A stretch of DNA of 16,966 bases from LMUY01 sp964245075 (GTDB lineage Bacteria; Pseudomonadota; Alphaproteobacteria; Acetobacterales; Acetobacteraceae): the NCBI GenBank assembly GCA_964245075.1, contig CAXTLC010000090.1, positions 1 through 16,966 of the forward strand, written 5' to 3'. This document shows positions 1 through 5,153 of this stretch, piece after piece (the first letter of the stretch is position 1; the number at the start of each line of letters is the position of its first letter). A program made the position numbers and the translations under genes. Under the pieces are notes generated by a model. The model did not search any database. It worked only from the letters and a program-made list of their open reading frames with translations, and had not been told where the DNA came from.

Positions 1-1
1 G

Positions 2-160
2 GCGTCCCAGTACGAGGAGCGGCTGCTGCGCCCGCTGCCGCTGCCCGTGCACGAGTGGCGCATGACCGGCCTGGACGTGAACCGGGGGCTGGACCGCGCC
101 GCGGTCAGCGGCCCGGCGTTCTCCGGCGATGCGGCCCGGCCCGCGGCGGCGTTACCCTGA
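2..160 (+). CDS. C-terminal end of an unrecognised protein (5' end outside window)
   Basis: An open frame enters from the left edge and ends at TGA 158-160, giving the last 52 residues of a protein. The visible part contains YEERLLRPLPLPVHEWRM and then a Gly/Ala/Pro-rich tail. I do not recognise the family and see no catalytic motif. The hydrophilic, proline-rich segment with Trp and His could be the end of an enzyme or of a substrate-binding protein, but nothing decides this. It is preferred over the overlapping frame-1 reading because that one is an Arg/Gly/Pro-rich string typical of out-of-frame high-GC sequence. It lies 44 bases upstream of the broken exported-protein gene and is on the same strand. 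Confidence 0.4.
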   Translation, partial: ASQYEERLLRPLPLPVHEWRMTGLDVNRGLDRAAVSGPAFSGDAARPAAALP

Positions 161-204
161 TCCCATCCAGCCTGGCGCCGCGTTGCCGGGACAGGGGGGC
201 TTGG

Positions 205-612
205 ATGCATCGCAGGACATTGTTGCAGGCCACCGGGGGCCTGGCTGCCCTTTTAACGCTCGGGCGTGCGTCCGCACGGCATCCTTGCACGAGGTGCGGG
301 ACGCCGCGTTCGTTGGCCAGGCATCGCTGCCGCAGCGGGCGGAGCAGATCAAGCGCGCGGGCGCGTCGCTTCGCTGGGTGATGCAGGAGCAGCGACCCGG
401 CCTGATGCGCGGCACGCTGAACCTGCGGACGCACCAGGCCGTCGTGGACGTGCCCTACGACACGCGCCGCTTCTCGATCCACTACGTGTCGAGCATTGAC
501 TTGAACTACAGCGGCACCGCGCCACCCAGGCTGGCAGCCCGGTGATCCATTCGAACTACAACGGCTGGATCGAGAACCTGGAACACCAGATCAGCGCGGA
601 GTCGTCGTTCTG
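205..612 (+). pseudogene. Broken small exported hypothetical protein
   Basis: The reading starts at ATG 205 with a signal peptide (MHRRTLLQATGGLAALLTLG, with twin Arg), then has to change frame twice. Frame 1 gives the signal peptide. From about 275 frame 3 gives the body (VRDAAFVGQASLPQRAEQIK, then MRGTLNLRTHQAVVDVPYDT, then IHYVSSIDLNYSG). From about 520-540 frame 2 gives IHSNYNGWIENLEHQI. This matches a widespread family of small periplasmic or lipoprotein hypotheticals in which a Thr-rich strand, a YSI-Y-SS-LNY segment and an HxNYNGW-IxNL end are conserved; their function is unknown to me. Both frame changes fit single-base deletions. No stop follows in frame 2, so the tail runs on toward the toxin frame. 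The 3' limit near 612 is an estimate from the usual family end. Two indels could also be sequencing errors. Confidence 0.55.
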
Positions 613-699
613 GCCGGGTGCCCGTTTGAGCATACCCGAACGAGACGCCGCTTCTTTGCGACTCACGGCAGCGACGTTGGATCAGACCCAAGTAGGAGG

Positions 700-899
700 A
701 TGCCAAGCCAGACGGTTCACTCAACGCACACGTGCCCTTGTCGGTCGAGGCTCTGGACGAGGCGGAGCGCTGGTCGCCGCCGTGGCCGAGTCGTTGACGG
801 ACCCACGGCCCGACATCCCGCATGAGGATGTGCGGGTCGAGACGTTGCGCGACTTGGCGGGAGCTGCGGCGGCGCATGAAAGCCAGGCCACCCTCATGA
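700..899 (+). pseudogene. Decayed antitoxin gene upstream of the ParE-like toxin
   Basis: No single frame is open here, but a coherent small protein appears when frames are joined. ATG 700 follows AGGAGG directly; frame 3 then gives LNAHVPLSVEALDEAER, frame 2 gives LVAAVAESLTDPRPDIPHED and VRVETLRDL, and frame 3 again could end in RRRMKARPPS with TGA 897-899. The IPHEDV-like segment resembles the C-terminal part of short antitoxins encoded before RelE/ParE toxins. One break is precise: GAGCGC/TGGTC at 770/771 reads through if one C is restored. The final TGA overlaps the toxin start as ATGA, the usual antitoxin-toxin layout. At about 65 residues the size fits. The family assignment is tentative, because only a short part is recognisable and three frame changes are needed. 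Confidence 0.4.
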
Positions 900-911
900 G
901 GGTGGCCTGGC
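882..911. repeat. Perfect 30-bp palindrome centred on the toxin start codon
   Basis: The 15-base left arm begins GCCAGGCCACCCTC and is followed without spacer by its exact reverse complement ending GGGTGGCCTGGC; the centre is TCATGA. The match stops at both edges (A881 against G912). The centre holds the ATG (896-898) of the ParE-like toxin and the TGA of the antitoxin remnant. As RNA it would form a long GC-rich stem that hides the start codon. As DNA it could be a regulator binding site. A fold-back assembly artefact is the alternative. Confidence 0.85.
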
Positions 912-1186
912 GCGCAGCTGCCTGGGACGACTTGCGCTGCATTTTCAGCTATCTGGCGAAGCGCAACCAAGCCGCCACGGCGCGGCTGGTGGAGGCGCTG
1001 ATCCTGAGCGCCGACAGCCTGGCGAGCTTCCCCTGGCGCGGTTGGCCCGGCCGGGTACCTGACACGCGCGAGAGCGTCGCGGCGCGTCCCTGCCACCCGG
1101 TTCACCGGGTGGAGCATGACGCCGGCGTGGTCCGCCTCCCGCGGGTTTGGCAAGGCGCCCAGACATCGTTGGAAGCAAGCCGATGA
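896..1186 (+). CDS. RelE/ParE-family type II toxin
   Basis: This is a 96-residue protein starting MRVAWRAAAWDDLRCIFSYL, then AARLVEALILSADSLASFP, WRGWPGRVPDTRE and finally VVRLPRVWQGAQ. This is the ParE/RelE toxin fold in order: the N-terminal strand-helix pair (W-xxA-DL-xI-xYL), the second helix, the GRPGR-like loop with TRE, and the C-terminal LRVWHGAQ-like strand. ParE relatives poison DNA gyrase and RelE relatives cleave ribosome-bound mRNA; the sequence does not decide between them. The start at ATG 896 is chosen because homologues begin MRVxW and the antitoxin remnant ends there. The segment between TRE and RVW (SVAARPCHPVHRVEHDAG) is less typical than VVPGTPYVIVYRV, so the toxin may be weakened. 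The frame is open further upstream, but that part is the neighbouring remnants. Confidence 0.7.
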   Translation: MRVAWRAAAWDDLRCIFSYLAKRNQAATARLVEALILSADSLASFPWRGWPGRVPDTRESVAARPCHPVHRVEHDAGVVRLPRVWQGAQTSLEASR

Positions 1187-1486
1187 CAGGCGACGTGCCC
1201 TGCCTTCCCGTTGTAAACGCGCGAACAGCCGAAGCGCCGTCGGATGACCGGGATGGCAAGTGGGACCGCGCAGCCAGCGCTGAACAGGTCGTCAGCGTGG
1301 CCACATGGGGGACCGAGGCGCCTACGTGGTTCGTACTGCCAGTCCCGCCAGGGTCCAGCGGCCCATTTTGACCTTTGGCGGGCTTGGACACTGCTGACGG
1401 TCAAGCCAGGGCGGAACAGAAGCGCAGGGCCAGCCCGAAGCCTGCTGGGACAGGCTCCACGCCTGTTAAAGCCAGGCGCCGCCCCG
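1187..1486. other. Intergenic stretch without a supported gene
   Basis: These 300 bases separate the toxin from the convergent ketoreductase gene. Short ORFs exist on both strands but have no recognisable motif. Two small inverted repeats (arms AGCCTG/CAGGCT at 1439-1444 and 1451-1456; GCCTG/CAGGC at 1461-1465 and 1473-1477) lie just past the ketoreductase stop codon and could help end that leftward transcript. Neither is followed by a T-tract. Confidence 0.4.
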
Positions 1487-2221
1487 TCAGGCCATCCCGC
1501 CATTGATGGAAACGCACTGGCCCGTGATGTAGCTTGCCCGGTCGGATGCTAGGAAGCCGATCAGGTCCGCCACCTCTTCCGCCGTCCCTGCCCGGCGCAT
1601 CGGCACGACCTCCGCGATCCGCTTGGCGTCCAGCCCGGCCGCCTGCGTCGCCGGGGACGCGATGATGCCGGGCGCGACGGCATTGGCGGTCACGCCGCGG
1701 CTCGCCACCTCCCGCGACAGGGACCGCACGGCGCCGACCAGCCCGGCCTTGGCGGCGGCGTAGTTGGCCTGGCCGCGGTTGCCCGTCACCGCCGACACGG
1801 ACGACACCGCGACGATCCGGCCCCAGCGCGTGCCCATCATCGGAAGCAGCAACGGGCGGCACGCCGCAAAGAAGCCGTTCAGCGAAACATCCACCACGCT
1901 CCGCCACTGCCCCTCCGTCATGCCGGCCATCGGCACGTCGGCGTGGGTGCCGGCGTTGTGGACCAGCACCTGCACCGGCCCGGCCTCCAGCAGCGGCGCC
2001 AGGGCCGCGGCCGTCGCGCCGAAGTCCGCGAGGTCGCAGGCCAGCGCCTCCGCGCTGCCGCCGCCCGCGGCGATCTCCGACGCCAGCGCCTGCGCGCCGG
2101 CCAGGTTGGCGTGGGCGTGGACCACCACGTGCAGGCCGTCGGACGCCAGGCGTCGGCAGATAGCCTGGCCGAGCGGGCTGGCGCCTCCGGTGACGAGGGC
2201 ACGGCGAGAGGAGGAGGTCAT
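1487..2221 (-). CDS. apeQ: Short-chain 3-oxoacyl-ACP reductase of the aryl polyene pathway (ApeQ/FabG-like)
   Basis: This 244-residue classical short-chain dehydrogenase would reduce the 3-oxoacyl-ACP made by the ketosynthase to 3-hydroxyacyl-ACP with NADPH in the cytoplasm. The nucleotide-binding motif TGGASPLG is at 11-18, NAG at 89-91, and the catalytic Ser141-Tyr154-Lys158 set lies in SSVS...QANYAAAKAG. The C-terminal ITGQCVSINGGMA is the usual FabG ending. The length matches the family. The start is ATG 2221, because the protein then begins ten residues before the TGG motif; the frame is open further upstream but without family sequence, and no good Shine-Dalgarno is visible. It is the last gene of the leftward operon, 333 bases after the ApeP-like gene, with repeat copy A in that gap. 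Sequence alone cannot separate ApeQ from a general FabG; the position beside apeP favours ApeQ. Confidence 0.88.
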   Translation of the reverse strand: MTSSSRRALVTGGASPLGQAICRRLASDGLHVVVHAHANLAGAQALASEIAAGGGSAEALACDLADFGATAAALAPLLEAGPVQVLVHNAGTHADVPMAGMTEGQWRSVVDVSLNGFFAACRPLLLPMMGTRWGRIVAVSSVSAVTGNRGQANYAAAKAGLVGAVRSLSREVASRGVTANAVAPGIIASPATQAAGLDAKRIAEVVPMRRAGTAEEVADLIGFLASDRASYITGQCVSINGGMA

Positions 2222-2425
2222 GCCAGGGGCAAGGTTCGTTGATCCATCATGTGCGGCCGCTTCGGCGATGTGGTTTCCTGGTGACGCCCGCACAGGGGGC
2301 ACGGCCTCGCGTCGCCATACCCTGCCTTCGGCCATGCCGGCGACGAGCCGCCGGATGCTGGTTCAAGCAGCCTTCCGGCACTGCCATGCCAACAGCCTTC
2401 TGCTTTCACCCTTCCGCAAGTGAGC

Positions 2426-2522
2426 CGTCATCGCGAGCCGCGCAGCGGCGCAGCGATCCGGAGGCCAAAGCCACTGCGCTTGCCGTCCTGGATTGCCGTG
2501 CCGCCGCGCTGCCTCAATGACG
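2426..2522. repeat. ~100-bp quasi-palindromic intergenic repeat, copy A
   Basis: It begins CGTCATCGCGAGCCG and ends GCTGCCTCAATGACG, so the outer ends are inverted copies of CGTCATTG; the inner part contains a GGATTGCC segment. It shares ends, length and internal layout with copies at 5026-5124 and 7533-7632. It lies between the ApeP-like and ApeQ-like genes and would form a long stem in the operon transcript. This end-motif (CGTCATTGCGAG...CTCGCAATGACG) is familiar from interspersed repeats of alphaproteobacteria. The remaining gap bases (2222-2425 and 2523-2554) hold no gene I can support. Confidence 0.75.
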
Positions 2523-2554
2523 TGGAACGGTCAGGAAACGGTCGGCTGCTTGTG

Positions 2555-2995
2555 TCATGCGCCCGTGCGCGGCAGCGACACGGCGGCCCGGCCGCTGAGC
2601 AGGAAGCGGCCGTCCGCGGCAGTGATGTTGAAGCTGTAAAGCAACCCGCCGGCTTCCCGGTGCTGCAACTGCGCGCCGACGCGCAGCGTGCCGAGCGCCG
2701 GGTCGTCCAGACGGTCCACCAGCAGCCGGACGCCACGCAGCGCCGCGACGCGCCCGGCTGGCTGGCAGGCACCGCCGTCCAGCAGCGCGCCGTGCAGCGC
2801 CGCCGCCTGCATGGCGTACTCCGCCCCGCACAGTGCTGCCAGCTGTCCGGCCCGGCGCAGCGGGTTGTCCGGGGCAAGGTGGGACGTCGCACCGCACAGG
2901 ATGCCGTTCGCGTCCCAGGACAGCACGGACCCCAGCAGGCACATCGCGTCCGCATGGGGCACCAGCGCCGCCAGCGCCGGCCCAGCGATGCCCAT
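2555..2995 (-). CDS. apeP: Hotdog-fold 3-hydroxyacyl-ACP dehydratase, ApeP-like
   Basis: This 146-residue protein of the ApeP type would dehydrate 3-hydroxyacyl-ACP to the conjugated enoyl-ACP; in characterised APE systems ApeP works as a heterodimer with ApeI. Visible family features are LVPHADAMCLLGSVLSWD near the N terminus (His14), SHLAPDNPLRRAG at 39-50, and the central helix LCGAEYAMQAAALHGALL with Glu59. His14 and Glu59 are the likely active-site pair. The start is ATG 2995, which overlaps the TGA of the preceding chain-length factor (TGATG), implying translational coupling; a GTG one codon earlier is possible. The frame is open far upstream, but that portion is a shadow of the chain-length factor. 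The stop at 2555 is followed by repeat copy A. Confidence 0.85.
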   Translation of the reverse strand: MGIAGPALAALVPHADAMCLLGSVLSWDANGILCGATSHLAPDNPLRRAGQLAALCGAEYAMQAAALHGALLDGGACQPAGRVAALRGVRLLVDRLDDPALGTLRVGAQLQHREAGGLLYSFNITAADGRFLLSGRAAVSLPRTGA

Positions 2996-3795
2996 CACAG
3001 GATCTCGACCCGCAAGTGCCCGGCCAGGTAGGGCGCCGGGCACGGACCCGACACGCTGCGCGCCAGGTGTTCCAGCAGGCGGAGCGACTGGCCCGCCGGG
3101 TTGCCCAGCGCCAATGCCCGCAACTCCGGCAGGACAGGCTCGGTTGCGTCCGGCAAGGCCGGCGACGCCTCGTATCCGATCTCCAACTGCGCCCACCCTG
3201 CTGCTTCCGGCAACGCGAGCACCAGCGCGGCGGCGAAGGGCGCCAGGATTGGGCGCTTGGCGTCCAGCGGCGGCGGCAGCGGGTGGTCGTAGGCCACCAC
3301 CAGCACGGGCGCCCCGGCGTCATGGACCTCCACGGCGGCAGCCAGCAGCGCCGCGGCCCAGGTGGCGTCCCCGCACCCCAGGCAGCCCGCCGGCTGCGCC
3401 CCGCCAGTGGCGATGGACCAGTAGCCGGCCGCCCCGTTGTGGACGGAGTTGCTGAACGCGGTCGGCGACACCATCCGCCCGTCCGAGGGGGCGCCGGCCG
3501 ACAGCGCCTCCAGGATGCCGCCCACCACGGGGCCGTCGCCGTTGGCGCTGGCGAACACGCTCCGCAGCAAGGCTGGGGCGACGCCACTGGCCGCCGCGGC
3601 CTCGGCCGCCACGGCCAGCGCCAGGCGGACGACGGGGCCGGTCCGGCGGCGCTCGTTGGCCGGCAGCAGCGCGGGCGAGGGAGGGAGCACCGGCGCCGGG
3701 TCGTACGGCGCCGCCCCGGCCAGGACCGGGCGCGCGGCGTCCCACCCGGGCAAACCTGGACCCCAAACGGATGCCCCTAAGACCGCAACCCTCAT
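2995..3795 (-). CDS. apeC: Beta-ketoacyl synthase-like chain-length factor, ApeC-like
   Basis: This 266-residue protein is only an N-terminal-type ketosynthase half. In characterised APE pathways such a protein pairs with the active ketosynthase and helps set chain length. Family sequence is visible at FASANGDGPVVGGILEAL (81-97), VSPTAFSNSVHNGAAGYWSI (109-128) and CGDATWAAALLAAA (141-154). The two active-site His motifs of true ketosynthases (HGTGT and GHTLGASG) are absent, so it should not condense alone. Cys141 lies near where the nucleophile would be, but its alignment is uncertain. The start ATG 3795 overlaps the ketosynthase TGA by four bases (ATGA), and the stop overlaps the ApeP start. 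Tight coupling on both sides supports equal synthesis of the KS/CLF pair. Confidence 0.85.
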   Translation of the reverse strand: MRVAVLGASVWGPGLPGWDAARPVLAGAAPYDPAPVLPPSPALLPANERRRTGPVVRLALAVAAEAAAASGVAPALLRSVFASANGDGPVVGGILEALSAGAPSDGRMVSPTAFSNSVHNGAAGYWSIATGGAQPAGCLGCGDATWAAALLAAAVEVHDAGAPVLVVAYDHPLPPPLDAKRPILAPFAAALVLALPEAAGWAQLEIGYEASPALPDATEPVLPELRALALGNPAGQSLRLLEHLARSVSGPCPAPYLAGHLRVEIL

Positions 3796-4988
3796 GCGGA
3801 CCCGAACACGAGGCTGCAATTGGTGCCGCCGAAGCCGAAGGCGTTGGCCAGCACGCGCCGCACCGGGCGGGCCTCGTTGCGGACCAGCACGCGGCAGCGG
3901 AACGCCGGGTCTGGCGCGTTCAGGCCCAGGCAGCCGGCGGCGTAGCCCTCCCGGACGCAGCACGCGGCGACCACAGCGCCCAGCACGCCGCTGGCGCCCA
4001 GCGTGTGCCCGGTCCAGCCTTTGGTGCTGCTGACAGGCACGTCCGCGCCGTCCAGCACGGCGGCGACGGCCAGGTCCTCCGCAGCGTCGTTGGCGCGGGT
4101 GCCGGTGCCGTGCAGGTGGACCCAGTCGATCTGCCCCGGCTCCAGCCCAGCCACCGCCAGCGCGCTCCGCATGGCGGCGATGGCGCCGATGCCCTCCGGA
4201 TGCGGAGACGACATGTGGTAGCCGTCGCTGGACGCGCCCCAGCCCAGCAGCATCAGGTCGTCCGGCCCGTCAACCCGCTTCAGGACGGCGGGCCGCTCCA
4301 GCAGCGCGAATCCGGCGGCCTCGCCGATGGAGATGCCGGTGCGGTCCGTGGCGCCGGGCCGGGTGGGGGTAGGGGAGATCAGCTCCAGCGAGGCGAAGCC
4401 GTGCAGGGTCATGCGGCACAGCGTGTCGGCCCCGCCGACCACCGCCGCGTCGCACACGCCGGCGCGGATCAGCGCTGCCGCCGCCATCATGCTGCGCGCG
4501 GTGGAGGCGCAGGCGGTGGACACCACCGACACCGGACCCGCCAGCCCCAGCGCCGCCTGCACGTAGTGGCCCAGCGACGCGATCTCCTGCGTGCCGCGGA
4601 AGCTGAAGGCGGTGGGCAACGCGCCATCCGCGTCCCGGTCCCGGTAGGCGTCCTCTGCCGACCCCACGCCCGCCGTGCTGGTGCCCAGCACCACCGCGAT
4701 CCGCCCGGCGCCGTGGCGGCGCACCGCGTCGGCCACCACGCCCAGGAAGCCGTCGGTCCGCAGCGCCAGGTCGGCCAGGCGGTTGTTGCGGCAGTCGTAC
4801 TCCCCCAAGCCGTCTGGCAGCCGGTGCGCCTCCAGGCCGGGCACGCGGCCGATCCAGCCGCCGGTCGCGCCCTCGAAGTCGTTCGGCCTCAGCCCGCCCC
4901 GCCGGGTCCGCAGCGCCGCCGCGTGGGCCGCGACGCCCCGGCCGAGCGCGCTGACCGCCGTCAGGCCCGTGAGCGCAAGGGGGATCAC
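3792..4988 (-). CDS. apeO: Beta-ketoacyl-ACP synthase of the aryl polyene pathway (ApeO-like)
   Basis: This 398-residue condensing enzyme would add malonyl units to the growing aryl polyene on ACP. The complete Cys-His-His set is visible: Cys160 in STACAST, His293 in HLHGTGTRAND and His328 in KGWTGHTLGASG (Lys323 precedes it). The C-terminal glycine loop GFGGTN is at 385-390. It is followed with a 4-base overlap by the chain-length factor, which argues for ApeO rather than the stand-alone ApeR. The start chosen is GTG 4988, with AAGGG about nine bases upstream, giving a protein that begins IPLALTGLTAVSALG as KS proteins do. A GTG 30 bases upstream (5018) would add a charged, unrelated extension. 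A 13-codon leader ORF ends one base before the chosen start. Confidence 0.9.
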   Translation of the reverse strand: MIPLALTGLTAVSALGRGVAAHAAALRTRRGGLRPNDFEGATGGWIGRVPGLEAHRLPDGLGEYDCRNNRLADLALRTDGFLGVVADAVRRHGAGRIAVVLGTSTAGVGSAEDAYRDRDADGALPTAFSFRGTQEIASLGHYVQAALGLAGPVSVVSTACASTARSMMAAAALIRAGVCDAAVVGGADTLCRMTLHGFASLELISPTPTRPGATDRTGISIGEAAGFALLERPAVLKRVDGPDDLMLLGWGASSDGYHMSSPHPEGIGAIAAMRSALAVAGLEPGQIDWVHLHGTGTRANDAAEDLAVAAVLDGADVPVSSTKGWTGHTLGASGVLGAVVAACCVREGYAAGCLGLNAPDPAFRCRVLVRNEARPVRRVLANAFGFGGTNCSLVFGSA

Positions 4989-4989
4989 G

Positions 4990-5031
4990 CTAATCGCCCT
5001 TTTCCCTCGCGTCTCCACAAGCGTCCGTCAT
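4990..5031 (-). CDS. Possible 13-codon leader ORF from repeat copy B
   Basis: The end of repeat copy B supplies ATGACGGACG, and this ATG opens a 13-codon frame (MTDACGDAREKGD) ending at TAG 4990-4992. One base then separates it from the GTG start of the ketosynthase. Ribosomes finishing the leader would be placed on the ketosynthase start, so translational coupling is possible. No Shine-Dalgarno for the leader itself is seen, and chance cannot be excluded. Confidence 0.25.
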   Translation of the reverse strand: MTDACGDAREKGD

Positions 5032-5124
5032 TGCGAGCCGCCCTTGCAGCGTGGCAATCCAGGGACGACAGCACGGCGCTCGCCGCCCCTGGGTTGCCGC
5101 GTCGCTGCGCTCCTCGCAACGACG
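5026..5124. repeat. ~100-bp quasi-palindromic intergenic repeat, copy B
   Basis: It begins CGTCATTGCGAGCCG, contains GTGGCAATCCAGGG and the partly complementary CCCCTGGGTTGCCGC, and ends GCTCCTCGCAACGACG. It therefore has two nested inverted pairs, outer and inner. It fills nearly all of the gap between the exporter stop (5154) and the ketosynthase. It is the most regular of the three copies and the best template for a genome search. Confidence 0.8.
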
Positions 5125-5153
5125 CGAGCAGTCAGGGCAGAGGACGGTTGGCG

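Noticed and set aside
945..1391. 148-codon minus-strand open frame
   Set aside because: It overlaps the toxin gene antisense and shows no family motif; the part over the intergenic region is Ser/Gly/Pro-rich without structure.
1439..1477. Two short inverted repeats after the ketoreductase as a terminator
   Set aside because: The stems are only 5-6 bp and no T-tract follows on either strand.
2218..2409. 63-codon minus-strand ORF ending as ATGA on the ketoreductase start
   Set aside because: The overlap is attractive and it contains CPLC, but there is no ribosome binding site or family similarity I recognise, and the codon pattern looks non-coding.
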